In this document: positions 16,613-26,147 of the stretch, piece after piece
Position numbering within the stretch: position 1 is the stretch's first letter
Layout: each line of letters opens with the position of its first letter
From: Curvibacter sp.
Lineage (GTDB): Bacteria; Pseudomonadota; Gammaproteobacteria; Burkholderiales; Burkholderiaceae_C
Assembly: GCA_020248905.1 (NCBI GenBank)
Contig: JADCGR010000014.1
Location: 1-42,689, forward strand
Reading direction: 5' to 3'
Length of the DNA stretch: 42,689 nucleotides
Notes under the pieces: model-generated
What the model was told of the DNA's origin: nothing
Database searches by the model: none
What the model saw: only the letters and a program-made list of their open reading frames with translations
Program-made: the position numbers and the translations under genes

Positions 16613-17662
16613 ATGGTAGTCGAGAATAACGCCCCGCTCCAGCCGCACAACACCTTACATATCGTGGCCCGGGCCCAGACCCTGGTTCGGGTCTCGTGCG
16701 AGGCCGACCTGGCCGCCGTCCTTGCAGATCCAGTGCTGGCGCGTTCACCAAAGTTTGTGCTCGGCGGCGGCAGCAACGTTGTGCTGACCGGCGATGTCAA
16801 AGCGCTGGTCCTCAAGGTCGAGATCGCAGGCCGGCGCCTGGTGGATGACACGCCCAAAGCCTGGATCGTGGAGGCTGGCGCGGGCGAGAACTGGCACGAC
16901 ATCGTCACCTGGACGCTGGCGCAGGGCTGGCCGGGCTTGGAGAATTTGGCCCTGATTCCTGGCACCATGGGTGGCGCGCCAGTGCAGAATATCGGCGCCT
17001 ACGGCGTCGAGCTGCAGGATCGTTTCGAGTCGCTTGACGCCTTCGATCTGCACTCCGGCCGCAGCTTCACCCTCGATGCTGGCCAATGTGGTTTCGGTTA
17101 CCGGGATTCAGTGTTCAAGCATGCAGCAGGAGTGTCGGGCATGGGGATGGCGGGGCGCGCGGTCATCACGCGGGTGCGTCTGCGGCTGCCCAAGCCCTGG
17201 AAGCCTGAACTCGGCTATCTGGACCTGCAGCGTCGCCGGGCAGAGGTGGGCGTGCCGCACCCGACGGCGCTACAGATTTACGACTGGGTCTGCGACATCC
17301 GGCGCGCCAAGTTGCCCGATCCCTCGCGGATCGGCAATGTGGGCAGCTTCTTCAAGAACCCCACGGTCACGCCCGAGCAATGCGCGGACATCATCGCGCG
17401 CGACCCGGGCATCGTGCACTACCCCATGCCGGACGGCAGCTTCAAGCTCGCGGCCGGCTGGATGATCGACGCCTGCGGCTGGAAAGGCAAGTCCATCGGC
17501 CAGGCTGGCGTCTATGAAAAGCAGGCCCTGGTGCTCGTCAACCGCGGCGGCGGTGAAACCGGTGCCACGGGTGGCGAAGTCATGACCTTGGCTAAGGCCA
17601 TCCAGACCAGCGTTTATGAACGCTTCGGCATCCTGCTCGAACCCGAGCCCGTGGTGGTTTGA
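16613..17662 (+). CDS. murB: UDP-N-acetylenolpyruvoylglucosamine reductase
   Basis: About 349 aa; FAD- and NADPH-dependent reductase of cell-wall precursor synthesis. It is a type I MurB: PLQPHNTLHIVARA at the start, FAD-binding LGGGSNVVLTGD and PGTMGGAPVQNIGAYG. GYRDSVFK follows, with NVGSFFKNP carrying the active-site serine and a final Glu-containing LEPEP. ATG codons lie at 16607 and 16613. I prefer 16613 because family members begin near VENN; neither has a strong ribosome site. Confidence 0.95.
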   Translation: MVVENNAPLQPHNTLHIVARAQTLVRVSCEADLAAVLADPVLARSPKFVLGGGSNVVLTGDVKALVLKVEIAGRRLVDDTPKAWIVEAGAGENWHDIVTWTLAQGWPGLENLALIPGTMGGAPVQNIGAYGVELQDRFESLDAFDLHSGRSFTLDAGQCGFGYRDSVFKHAAGVSGMGMAGRAVITRVRLRLPKPWKPELGYLDLQRRRAEVGVPHPTALQIYDWVCDIRRAKLPDPSRIGNVGSFFKNPTVTPEQCADIIARDPGIVHYPMPDGSFKLAAGWMIDACGWKGKSIGQAGVYEKQALVLVNRGGGETGATGGEVMTLAKAIQTSVYERFGILLEPEPVVV

Positions 17663-17881
17663 TCGGCCGATGCTGCGGCGGCTCGGGGCCTGAGGCGAGC
17701 GCGTCAACCGAGGCGTGCGCGACAGATTCTTTCACCAGCACCTGGGGAATGTCTGTGGATGGCGCGTGTGGGGCGAGCGAGGTGTCCCGCAGGGCAAAGA
17801 CGCAGGACTCAGTCCGGGACTCGCGAGAAGTAAGAGCACATGCCCCCCCATTTCACATCCCCCGTCTTGTAGGATGCGCCC

Positions 17882-18820
17882 ATGAACCTCCTCGTCTCCA
17901 TGCGTTACCTCGTCGCGCTTGACGAGCACAAGCACTTCGCCCGCGCGGCGCAAGCCTGCTTTGTGACGCAGCCGGCGCTGTCCAACGCCATCCGTGCGCT
18001 GGAAGACGAGTTCGGCAGCCCCATCGTGCGGCGTGGCCGCGCCTTCGTCGGTTTCACCCCCGAGGGCGAGCGGTTGCTGGAGAGCGCGCGCCGCATGTTG
18101 CGCGAGGAGCAATTGCTCAAGCAGGACCTGAGCAGTGTCAGCGGTCAACCCCAGGGTCGACTGGGCATAGGCGTCGTGCCCTCGGCCGAGCCGGTGGCGG
18201 CGCGTTTTGCGGCCATGCTGCAGGCGCGCCACCCCGGCATCACGCCCGTGGTGCGCTGCATGAGCTCGCAGGAGATCGAGGCCGGCCTCGAGCAGCTCAC
18301 GCTTGACATGGGGCTGGGCTTTACCGAGCGGGTACGTCCTGGCGTCCTGCGCACGGTGCCGCAGTACACCGAGCACTATTTCTTGGTCGGCCGGGCGGCG
18401 CAGCCCGGCGCGCAGGGCATGGTGTTTGGCGAGCCGCAGTCCTGGCAGGAGGCTGCCGCGCTGCCGCTGTGCCTCATGACCTCGGAGATGTACAACCGGC
18501 ACATCGTGGACGCCGCCTTTGCCCGGGCCGGCACCCCCGTGCGGCCCGTGCTCGAGACCAACTCCCTGCTCACGCTGGCGCTGAGCGCGGTGGGTGGCTC
18601 GGTCAGCGCCGTCATGCCTGGGGCCCTGGTCGGCGCCGTGCGCGCCTACCGCGAGCTGGAGGCCCGCGCCCTCACCGACCCCGAGGTGCGCACGCCCATC
18701 GGCTTGATGGTGCAGACGCGCGAGCAGCACTCCCGCCCGCTGGAGGCCGCGCTCACCCTAGCGCAAGACGCCGCCTGGCTGCGCCACGCGGCCGCGCACA
18801 GCGGCTTGCTCCACGCCTGA
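17882..18820 (+). CDS. LysR-family regulator beside formate dehydrogenase
   Basis: 312 aa: an N-terminal winged helix-turn-helix (ARAAQACFVTQPALSNAIRA at about 20-39) and a C-terminal periplasmic-binding-protein-like effector domain beginning near residue 90. It lies 140 bases upstream of the formate dehydrogenase genes on the same strand, separated by an intrinsic terminator. It is likely their activator, since comparable LysR genes precede formate dehydrogenase operons in other proteobacteria; the effector may be formate or a related C1 compound. About 220 bases without a gene lie before it. Confidence 0.93.
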   Translation: MNLLVSMRYLVALDEHKHFARAAQACFVTQPALSNAIRALEDEFGSPIVRRGRAFVGFTPEGERLLESARRMLREEQLLKQDLSSVSGQPQGRLGIGVVPSAEPVAARFAAMLQARHPGITPVVRCMSSQEIEAGLEQLTLDMGLGFTERVRPGVLRTVPQYTEHYFLVGRAAQPGAQGMVFGEPQSWQEAAALPLCLMTSEMYNRHIVDAAFARAGTPVRPVLETNSLLTLALSAVGGSVSAVMPGALVGAVRAYRELEARALTDPEVRTPIGLMVQTREQHSRPLEAALTLAQDAAWLRHAAAHSGLLHA

Positions 18821-18843
18821 AGCCAACGGCTGATAACTCCCGG

Positions 18844-18874
18844 ACTAAATGCTGCGGAGCAGCATTTAGTTTTT
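18844..18874 (+). terminator. intrinsic terminator after lysR
   Basis: A 12-bp perfect stem (18844-18855 with 18859-18870) has a GGA loop and is followed by TTTT. It separates the regulator transcript from the formate dehydrogenase operon, whose promoter must therefore lie in 18875-18950. Confidence 0.92.
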
Positions 18875-18960
18875 GAATCAATTCATGTACAGATGCAATT
18901 TGACCCGTTCCACCCATCGGCCGACACTGCGGGCCTACGTATGAAGCGAGGGACATTCCC

Positions 18961-20778
18961 ATGAATCACCCGGGCCGCAAAGGCGAACTTCAGGCTGTGG
19001 CTGTTGCCACGCTCGACGACATGCGCGAGCGCATTCGCCGCAAGAGCAAGCTCAAGGGCCGTCAGGCCGACGAAAAATCGCTGGCCGAGGTCGTCGCGCT
19101 CATCGGCGCCCGGCCCGCCGAAGGCCATCGCCGCGATCTGCTGATCGAACAACTGCACAAGCTCAACGACGCCTACCGCTGCCTGCACGACCGGCACCTG
19201 GTGGCGCTGGCCAGGGAGATGAACATCCCCATGGCCGAGGTCTACGAAGTCGCCACCTTCTATCACCACTTTGAAGTGGTCAAGGGCGACGACAAGGCCC
19301 CGGGCCTGACCGTGCGCGTGTGCGACGGTCTTTCCTGCGAGATGGGCGGCGCGCATAGCCTCATGGTCAAGCTGCAGACGGCGCTGGGCTCGGACCCGTC
19401 CAGGGTGCGCGTGATCCCCGCGCCCTGCGTGGGCCGCTGCGAGCAGGCCCCCGTGGCGGTGGTGCACCAGAACCCGGTGCTGCACGCCACCCCCGAGTCG
19501 GTGGCCAAGGCCGTCAAGGCCGCCGCCAGCACGCACCCCAAGTCCAACGGCAAGTCCAGCTTCGAGCCCGCCGCGCTGGCTCTCAAATCAGTCTCGCCCG
19601 TGCCCAGCCAGCAGCAGGTCTCGCCCGACTTCGTCGGCTTTGAGGCCTACAAGGCCCGCGGCGGCTACCAGATGATTGCCGAGCTGCTCGCCGGCAAGCG
19701 TGAGGTCGAGCCCGTCATCAAGGCCATGGAAGACTCAGGCCTGCGCGGCCTGGGCGGTGCCGGTTTCCCGGCTGGCCGCAAGTGGCGCATCGTGCGCGAC
19801 CAGCCCGCGCCCAAACTCATGGCCATCAACATCGACGAGGGCGAGCCCGGCACATTCAAGGACCGCACCTACCTGGAGCGCGACCCCCATCGTTTCCTGG
19901 AGGGCATGCTGGTGGCCGCCTACGCCGTGGGCGTGGGCGCCTGCTACATCTACCTGCGCGACGAATACCACGGCGCGCGCGCGCTGCTGGAGGCCGAGCT
20001 GGCCAAGCTGCAGGCCAACCCGCCCTGCGCGCTGCCCCTCATTGAGCTGCGTCGCGGCGCGGGCGCCTACATCTGTGGCGAAGAGTCCGCCATGATCGAG
20101 TCCATCGAAGGCAAACGCGGCGAGCCGCGAATGCGCCCGCCCTACATCGCGCAGGTCGGCCTCTTTGGTCGGCCCACCCTGGAGCACAATTTCGAAACGC
20201 TTTACTGGGTGCGCGACATCGTCGAGAGGGGCGCGAGCTGGTTCAGCAGCTTCGGCGCCAACGGTCGCAAGGGCCTGCGGTCTTTCAGCGTTAGTGGCCG
20301 GGTCAAGTACCCGGGCGTGAAGCTGGCCCCGGCTGGCATCACCATCCGCGAGCTGATTGACCAGTATTGCGGCGGCATGCTCGACGGCCATGAGCTCTAC
20401 GCCTACCTGCCGGGTGGCGCTTCGGGCGGCATCCTGCCCGCGAGCATGGGCGACATCCCGCTGGACTTCGACACCCTGCAGCCCCATGGCTGCTTCATCG
20501 GCTCGGCCGCCGTCATCGTGCTGAGCCAGCACGACACCGCGCGCCAGGCCGCGCTCAGCATGATGCGCTTTTTCGCGCATGAAAGCTGCGGCCAGTGCAC
20601 GCCGTGCCGCGTGGGCACCGCCAAGGCCGTGCAGCTCATGGCGCAGGACACCTGGGACAACGCACTGCTCGAAGACCTGAGTCAGGTCATGGTCGACGCC
20701 TCCATCTGCGGCCTGGGCCAGGCCGCGCCCAACCCCATCCGCTGTGTCCAGAAGTATTTCCCCCAGGAGCTCGCATAA
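18961..20778 (+). CDS. fdh1B: NAD-dependent formate dehydrogenase, fused gamma-beta subunit
   Basis: 605 aa; the diaphorase part of a soluble formate dehydrogenase, passing electrons from the iron–sulfur chain to NAD+ through FMN. Residues 1-190 are NuoE-like (24 kDa) with a [2Fe-2S] site Cys121, Cys126, Cys156 and Cys160. A linker of about 35 residues rich in Ser, Pro and Gln follows. Then comes a NuoF-like (51 kDa) domain with GLRGLGGAGFPAGRKW at 260-275 (NADH/FMN) and GAYICGEESAMIESIEGKRG. The [4Fe-4S] site is ESCGQCTPCR plus the later Cys in ASICGLG. The fusion resembles Methylorubrum Fdh1B. GAGGGA lies seven to eight bases before the ATG. The alpha-subunit gene starts at the next base after the stop. 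Confidence 0.95.
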   Translation: MNHPGRKGELQAVAVATLDDMRERIRRKSKLKGRQADEKSLAEVVALIGARPAEGHRRDLLIEQLHKLNDAYRCLHDRHLVALAREMNIPMAEVYEVATFYHHFEVVKGDDKAPGLTVRVCDGLSCEMGGAHSLMVKLQTALGSDPSRVRVIPAPCVGRCEQAPVAVVHQNPVLHATPESVAKAVKAAASTHPKSNGKSSFEPAALALKSVSPVPSQQQVSPDFVGFEAYKARGGYQMIAELLAGKREVEPVIKAMEDSGLRGLGGAGFPAGRKWRIVRDQPAPKLMAINIDEGEPGTFKDRTYLERDPHRFLEGMLVAAYAVGVGACYIYLRDEYHGARALLEAELAKLQANPPCALPLIELRRGAGAYICGEESAMIESIEGKRGEPRMRPPYIAQVGLFGRPTLEHNFETLYWVRDIVERGASWFSSFGANGRKGLRSFSVSGRVKYPGVKLAPAGITIRELIDQYCGGMLDGHELYAYLPGGASGGILPASMGDIPLDFDTLQPHGCFIGSAAVIVLSQHDTARQAALSMMRFFAHESCGQCTPCRVGTAKAVQLMAQDTWDNALLEDLSQVMVDASICGLGQAAPNPIRCVQKYFPQELA

Positions 20779-23751
20779 ATGAACGCACCTGCCAAACCCC
20801 ATGAAGTGCTGCCAGAGGTGGTCGAGTTCACACTCGATGGCCGCAAGGCCCAGGCCTATGCCGGCGAGACCATCCTGACCGTTGCCAAGCGCTTAGGGCT
20901 GGAGATTCCGCACCTTTGCTACAAGGAAGGCTACCGTGCCGACGGCAACTGTCGCGCCTGCGTGGTCGAGATCAAAGGCGAGCGCACGCTGGCTCCCAGC
21001 TGCTGCCGCAGCGCCACCGCCGGCATGGAAGTGCAGAGCAAGAGCGAGCGCGCCGTCAAGAGCCAGAAGATGGTGCTCGAGATGCTGCTCTCCGACATGC
21101 CCGACGAAGGCTACAAGTGGGACGAGAAAGACGAAGCCCTGCAGCACGGCGAGCTGTCGCAGTGGGCCAAAAAGTCCGGCGTGACCGTGCGCCCCGCGCT
21201 CAAGGTCTTGCGTCGCGAGCAGCCCGTGGCCGATGTGTCGCACCCGGCCATGGCCGTCAACCTTGATGCCTGCATCCAGTGCAACCGCTGTGTGCGCGCC
21301 TGCCGCGAGGAGCAGGTCAACGACGTTATCGGCTTTGCCCTGCGCGGCAGCCGCAGCGAGATCGTGTTTGACTTGGGCGACAACATGGGCGACAGCACCT
21401 GCGTGGCCTGCGGCGAATGCGTGCAGGCCTGCCCCACGGGCGCCCTCATGCCCAAGAGCCGTGTGGGCTCGCAGGTCGTAGACAAGAAGGTCGATTCGGT
21501 CTGCCCCTTCTGCGGTGTGGGTTGCCTCATTACCTACAACGTCAAGGACAACAAGATCATCAGCGTGGACGGGCGCGACGGCCCGGCCAACCACAACCGA
21601 CTGTGCGTCAAGGGCCGCTTCGGTTTTGACTACGCGCACAACCCGCAGCGCCTGACCAAGCCCCTGATCCGCAAGGCCGGTATGCCCAAGGACCCGGACG
21701 CCATCGACGAGCTCAACCGTAAGATGAGCGAAGACCCGTCCGTCATCGCCACCATGTTCCGCGAGGCTACCTGGGAAGAGGCGCTGGATCTGGCCGGTGG
21801 TGGCCTCAAGGCCCTGCGCGACAAATACGGCAAGAAGGCGCTGGCGGGCTTTGGCTCGGCCAAGGGCAGCAATGAAGAGGCCTACCTCTTCCAGAAACTG
21901 GTACGTACGGGCTTTGGCAGCAACAATGTGGACCACTGCACGCGCCTGTGCCACGCCTCCAGCGTAGCCGCCCTGCTTGAAGGCGTGGGCTCCGGCGCGG
22001 TGTCCAACCAGGTCAATGACGTGGCGCATTCCGACCTCATCCTCGTGATCGGATCCAATCCCACGGCCAACCACCCGGTGGCGGCTACTTGGATGAAAAA
22101 CGCCGCCAAGACCGGCACCAGGATCGTGGTGGCCGATCCGCGCGTGACGGACATCGGCAAACACGCCTGGCGTACCCTGCAGTTCAAGCCTGACACCGAC
22201 GTGGCCATGCTCAACGCCATGATCTACACGGTGATTGAAGAAGGCCTCACCAACCAGGACTTCCTGAAGAAGCGCGCGAGCAACTTCGAGGCCCTGAAGA
22301 AGAACGTGCAGGGCTACAGCCCCGAGGCCATGGAACCCATCTGCGGCATCCCTGCCGCTACGCTGCGCGAGGTGGCGCGCGAGTTCGCCCGCTCCAAGGC
22401 GTCGATGATCCTCTGGGGCATGGGCGTGAGCCAGCATGTGCATGGCACCGACAACGCGCGCTGCCTCATCGCCCTGTGTGCGGTCACCGGCCAGATCGGC
22501 AAGCCTGGCTCCGGCCTGCATCCGCTGCGCGGCCAGAACAATGTGCAGGGCGCCAGCGATGCCGGCCTCATCCCCATGATGTTCCCCAACTACCAGCGCG
22601 TAGACAACCACGATGCGCACCAGTGGTTCGAGAAGTTCTGGAACACCAAGCTCGACGACCGCCCCGGCTACACCGTGGTCGAGATAATGCACAAGGCCCT
22701 GGCCGACGACAGCGATCCGCACAAGATCCACGGCATGTACGTGGAGGGTGAGAACCCCGCCATGAGCGACCCCGATCTCAACCACGCGCGCCACGCACTG
22801 GCCGAGCTCAAGCACCTGGTGGTGCAAGACATCTTCATGACCGAAACCGCCTGGCTGGCCGACGTGATCCTGCCCGCCACCGCCTGGCCCGAAAAGACCG
22901 GCACCGTGAGCAACACCGACCGCATGGTGCAGCTGGGCCAGCAGGCCGTGACCCCGCCGGGCGAGGCCAAGCCCGACCTCTGGATCATCCAGGAGATTGC
23001 TTACCGCATGGGTGTGAACTGGAACGGCGTTGACGCAGGGCAGCCCCAAGGCAAAGCAGCCCCCTCGGGGGGCAGTGCAGCACGCGCAGCGGCAAACGTC
23101 GGGGCCTTTTATTGCGGTGAGCACGCCGGCGTGGCCGAGGTCTACGAAGAGATGCGCCAGGCCATGCATGCGGCCATCTCGGGCATCACCTGGGAGCGCC
23201 TGCTCAAGGAATCCAGCGTCACCTACCCGTGCCTGAGCGCCGACGATCCGGGCCATCCCATTGTTTTTGTGGACGACTTCCCCACGCCCTCGGGCAGGGT
23301 CGAGCTCGTGCCCGCCGACATCATCCCGGCCAACGAGCGCCCGGATGCCGACTTCCCATTCGTGCTCATCACCGGTCGCCAGCTGGAGCACTGGCACACG
23401 GGCAGCATGACGCGCCGCTGCGGCGTGCTCGATGCCATCGAGCCCATCGCGACGGCCTCCATGTGCGGCACCGACATGGCCGAGCTGGGCCTGCAGCCCG
23501 GGGACGTGATCACCGTGGCCTCGCGCCGCGGCCAGGTGGCCATCCATCTGCGCCGTGACGACGGCACGCCGCGTGGTGCAGTCTTTATTCCGTTTGGCTA
23601 TTACGAGGCTGCGGCCAACCTCATCACCAACGCGGCGTTCGACCCGGTGGCCAAGATCCCTGAGTTCAAGTACTGTGCGGTCTCCATCCGTCGCGGCGGC
23701 TCCCTCGCCCGCACCCAGGGCTTCGGGGCGGCGGCGCTGTTGCACAACTGA
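20779..23751 (+). CDS. fdh1A: NAD-dependent formate dehydrogenase alpha subunit (Mo/W)
   Basis: 990 aa; oxidises formate to CO2 at a bis-molybdopterin Mo or W centre. Domains in order: NuoG-like [2Fe-2S] (Cys47, 58, 61, 75); two [4Fe-4S] clusters (Cys165/168/171/175 and Cys208/211/214/218); the FDH [4Fe-4S] site Cys242, Cys245, Cys249 and Cys276; then the molybdopterin oxidoreductase domain. The metal ligand is Cys391 followed by His392 (CTRLCHASS), that is a cysteine and not a selenocysteine enzyme. The C-terminal dinucleotide-binding domain (TGRQLEHWHTGSMTRR) is present. Residues about 752-776 are a Gly/Ala/Pro-rich in-frame insertion that looks like a dispersed repeat. No fdsD or fdhD follows in the window. 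Confidence 0.95.
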   Translation: MNAPAKPHEVLPEVVEFTLDGRKAQAYAGETILTVAKRLGLEIPHLCYKEGYRADGNCRACVVEIKGERTLAPSCCRSATAGMEVQSKSERAVKSQKMVLEMLLSDMPDEGYKWDEKDEALQHGELSQWAKKSGVTVRPALKVLRREQPVADVSHPAMAVNLDACIQCNRCVRACREEQVNDVIGFALRGSRSEIVFDLGDNMGDSTCVACGECVQACPTGALMPKSRVGSQVVDKKVDSVCPFCGVGCLITYNVKDNKIISVDGRDGPANHNRLCVKGRFGFDYAHNPQRLTKPLIRKAGMPKDPDAIDELNRKMSEDPSVIATMFREATWEEALDLAGGGLKALRDKYGKKALAGFGSAKGSNEEAYLFQKLVRTGFGSNNVDHCTRLCHASSVAALLEGVGSGAVSNQVNDVAHSDLILVIGSNPTANHPVAATWMKNAAKTGTRIVVADPRVTDIGKHAWRTLQFKPDTDVAMLNAMIYTVIEEGLTNQDFLKKRASNFEALKKNVQGYSPEAMEPICGIPAATLREVAREFARSKASMILWGMGVSQHVHGTDNARCLIALCAVTGQIGKPGSGLHPLRGQNNVQGASDAGLIPMMFPNYQRVDNHDAHQWFEKFWNTKLDDRPGYTVVEIMHKALADDSDPHKIHGMYVEGENPAMSDPDLNHARHALAELKHLVVQDIFMTETAWLADVILPATAWPEKTGTVSNTDRMVQLGQQAVTPPGEAKPDLWIIQEIAYRMGVNWNGVDAGQPQGKAAPSGGSAARAAANVGAFYCGEHAGVAEVYEEMRQAMHAAISGITWERLLKESSVTYPCLSADDPGHPIVFVDDFPTPSGRVELVPADIIPANERPDADFPFVLITGRQLEHWHTGSMTRRCGVLDAIEPIATASMCGTDMAELGLQPGDVITVASRRGQVAIHLRRDDGTPRGAVFIPFGYYEAAANLITNAAFDPVAKIPEFKYCAVSIRRGGSLARTQGFGAAALLHN
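23033..23106 (+). repeat. repeat-like insertion inside fdh1A
   Basis: GC-rich segment with the hairpin GCCCCCTCGGGGGGC at its centre, flanked by GCCCCAAGGC and CGGGGCC. I recognise the pattern as like the short mosaic repeats found between genes in Comamonadaceae. Here it is read through in frame, adding about 25 residues between NWNG and AFYCGEH. Confidence 0.6.
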
Positions 23752-23762
23752 TCGTCACTCGG

Positions 23763-23787
23763 GCGGGAGCGGGGGCATCGCTCCCGC
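23763..23787 (+). terminator. hairpin after fdh1A
   Basis: GCGGGAGC pairs with GCTCCCGC (8 bp, extendable to 9) around a GGGGCAT loop, starting 12 bases after the fdh1A stop. There is no T run, so if it stops transcription it is probably with Rho or by pausing; it may instead protect the 3' end. Confidence 0.5.
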
Positions 23788-23820
23788 GCTCAGCTTGGCT
23801 TATGCATCGGGCGCATGGCT

Positions 23821-23874
23821 GGGACCTGTTGACACTGTTTTCTTGACCTCAAGAAAATGGTGTGAACAGACCCC
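23821..23874. repeat. dispersed palindrome, copy 2
   Basis: GGGACCTGTTGACACTG TTTTCTTGA, CCTC, then AAGAAAATGGTGTGAACAG ACCCC. The arms are nearly complementary, and the element matches the copy at 12546-12595. It lies between formate dehydrogenase and the CoA-transferase. The surrounding 23752-24060 contains no gene I can support. Confidence 0.85.
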
Positions 23875-24060
23875 AACTTGCAGCGGCTCTTGAGGTCCTC
23901 CGTTCTGGGTCATGGGCATCGAGAGCCCGCATGGGTTTTTTGGCCTCAGGCTGGCACGGGGTGCCCTGCCGGATTTCTACTGGGTCATACTTGAACGCCA
24001 GCGCCAGCGCCAGCCGGCAGCATGCCCCATCCACCAAAGATTTCCCCAGGAGACCCGCGT

Positions 24061-26070
24061 ATGAGCCAGCATCCCATGCTTGCCTCCCTGACCGGCAGTG
24101 ACACCGGCAAGATCGTCAGTGCTCGTCAGGCCGTGCAGTTGATACGCGACGGCGACACCGTGGCCACCGGCGGCTTTGTCGGCATCGGCTTTGCGGAGAA
24201 CATCGCGGTGGCGCTGGAGGCGCTGTTTATCGAGGGCCAACAAGGCAGCGCACCGCCCGCGCCGGGGCCCCGCAACCTCACCCTCGTCTACGCCGCCGGC
24301 CAGGGCGACGGCAAGGAGCGCGGGCTGAACCACCTGGCGCACGAAGGCCTGGTGCGCCGCGTCATCGGCGGGCATTGGGGGCTGGTGCCCGCGCTGCAGC
24401 GGTTGGCGGTGGACAACCGCATCGACGCCTGGAACCTTCCGCAGGGCGTCATCTCGCACCTGTTTCGCGACATCGCGGCCGGCCGGCCCGGCACCATGAC
24501 GCGCGTCGGGCTGGGTACCTTCGTCGACCCACGCCACGGCGGCGGCAAGCTCAATGACAAGACGCGCGGCTGCGGCGTGGACCTGGTGCGGCTGATCGAC
24601 ATCGATGGCGAGCCCTACCTCTTCTACAAGGCCTTTCCCATTCACGTCGGCATCATCCGCGGCACCACAGCCGACCCCGATGGCAACGTGACGATGGAAA
24701 AAGAGGCCCTGACTTTGGAGGCGCAGGCGATCGCGATGGCAGCGCACAACTCGGGCGGCATCGTCATCGCGCAGGTGGAGCGCGTGGCCGAGCGCCACAC
24801 CCTCAACCCACGGCAGGTGAAGATCCCCGGCATCCTGGTGGACTGCGTGGTAGTGGCCGAGAAGCCCGAGTACCACATGCAGACCTTCATCGAGCCGTAT
24901 AGCGCCGCCTTTGCTGGCGAGATCCGCGTTCCCATGTCGGCCATCCCCCCAATTCCCATGGACGAGCGCAAGATCATCGCCCGGCGTGCAGCCATGGAGC
25001 TGTCGGCCAACGACGTCGTGAACCTGGGCATCGGCATGCCCGAAGGCGTGGCGTCAGTGGCTGCGGAAGAAAAGGTGATCGACCTCATCACCCTGACGGC
25101 CGAGCCCGGCGTCATCGGCGGTATTCCCGCTGGGGGCCTGAACTTCGGCGCTGCCACCAACACTGCGGCCATCCTGGACCAGCCCAGCCAGTTTGACTTT
25201 TATGACGGCGGCGGCCTGGATATCGCCTTCCTCGGGCTGGCCCAGGCCGACCGCGAGGGCAACCTCAACGTGTCGCGCTTCGGCACGCGCTTGGCCGGTG
25301 CCGGCGGCTTCATCAACATCAGCCAGAACGCCAAGAAGGTGGTGTTCGTGGGCACCTTCACCGCAGGCAGGCTCGATATCCGCTTGGACAACAATAGCCT
25401 GCAGATCGTCACGGACGGTAACGCCCGCAAATTCGTGGCCGAAGTCGAGCACCGCACCTTCAGTGGGCCCGAGGCTGTGCGCTCCGGCCGCCCGGTGCTG
25501 TATGTCACCGAGCGTTGCGTGTTCTGTCTCACGCCACGGGGGCTGGAGCTCACTGAGATCGCTCCGGGCGTGGACCTGCAGAGGGACATCCTGGACCGGA
25601 TGGACTTCACGCCCGTCATCCAGGGGCAGCCCCGCCTCATGGACGCGCGCATCTTTTCGGGGGAGCCCATGGGGCTGCGCTCGCAGTTGCTGGAGCTGCC
25701 CATTGAGCGGCGCTTGAGCTACGACTCGCAAAACAACATCTTCTTCGTCAACTTCGAAGGCCTGGCCGTGCGCACGCACGAGGACATTGACCGTATCCGC
25801 CGCGCGGTGGACGCGCGGCTGGATCCGCTGGGGTGCAAGGTGCTGGCCATCGTCAACTACGACCGCTTCAGCATCGTGCCGGCGCTGGTGGACGACTACG
25901 CCGACATGGTCAAGGGCCTGACGGACCGGCACTACGCCCACGTCACGCGCTACACCTCAAGCGCTTTCATGCGCGCGCGCCTGGGCGAGTCACTGACCCG
26001 GCGCGCGGCGGATCCGCAGATCTACGAGAACGACTTGCAGGCGCGCGACCGTCTCCGGTCTGCCAGCTAG
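24061..26070 (+). CDS. acetate/propionate-type CoA-transferase (class I)
   Basis: 669 aa: alpha and beta halves of a family I CoA-transferase fused in one chain, somewhat longer than YdiF-type proteins. The alpha half opens [20 protein letters not shown] with GFVGIGFAE. The beta half begins near residue 320 ([16 protein letters not shown]) and contains the probable catalytic Glu348 in [11 protein letters not shown]. It transfers CoA between acyl-CoA and short-chain acids. The ATG is preceded by AGGAGA at an ideal spacing, which fixes the start against an upstream open extension to 24022. It is not clearly part of the formate dehydrogenase operon, since a hairpin and a palindrome intervene. 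Confidence 0.93.
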   Translation: MSQHPMLASLTGSDTGKIVSARQAVQLIRDGDTVATGGFVGIGFAENIAVALEALFIEGQQGSAPPAPGPRNLTLVYAAGQGDGKERGLNHLAHEGLVRRVIGGHWGLVPALQRLAVDNRIDAWNLPQGVISHLFRDIAAGRPGTMTRVGLGTFVDPRHGGGKLNDKTRGCGVDLVRLIDIDGEPYLFYKAFPIHVGIIRGTTADPDGNVTMEKEALTLEAQAIAMAAHNSGGIVIAQVERVAERHTLNPRQVKIPGILVDCVVVAEKPEYHMQTFIEPYSAAFAGEIRVPMSAIPPIPMDERKIIARRAAMELSANDVVNLGIGMPEGVASVAAEEKVIDLITLTAEPGVIGGIPAGGLNFGAATNTAAILDQPSQFDFYDGGGLDIAFLGLAQADREGNLNVSRFGTRLAGAGGFINISQNAKKVVFVGTFTAGRLDIRLDNNSLQIVTDGNARKFVAEVEHRTFSGPEAVRSGRPVLYVTERCVFCLTPRGLELTEIAPGVDLQRDILDRMDFTPVIQGQPRLMDARIFSGEPMGLRSQLLELPIERRLSYDSQNNIFFVNFEGLAVRTHEDIDRIRRAVDARLDPLGCKVLAIVNYDRFSIVPALVDDYADMVKGLTDRHYAHVTRYTSSAFMRARLGESLTRRAADPQIYENDLQARDRLRSAS

Positions 26071-26098
26071 AGCGCGTTGCGCCTCGTGCCCGCCCGCC

Positions 26099-26147
26099 AG
26101 GGGAGGTCTGAACACGTCGCGCCGTGCGACGTGTTCAGACCTCCCCT
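26099..26147. terminator. 22-bp perfect hairpin between convergent genes
   Basis: 26099-26120 is exactly complementary to 26126-26147 around a GCCGT loop. It lies between the CoA-transferase and the convergent membrane-protein gene and overlaps the latter's stop codon. It should end transcription in both directions, though no long T run follows. Confidence 0.8.

Noticed and set aside
20893-23745. 950-codon open frame on the minus strand
   Set aside because: Antisense to fdh1A; rich in His, Val and Gly with no domain pattern.
24022-24060. Upstream start for the CoA-transferase
   Set aside because: The ATG at 24061 has an ideally spaced AGGAGA; the extension has no family similarity.
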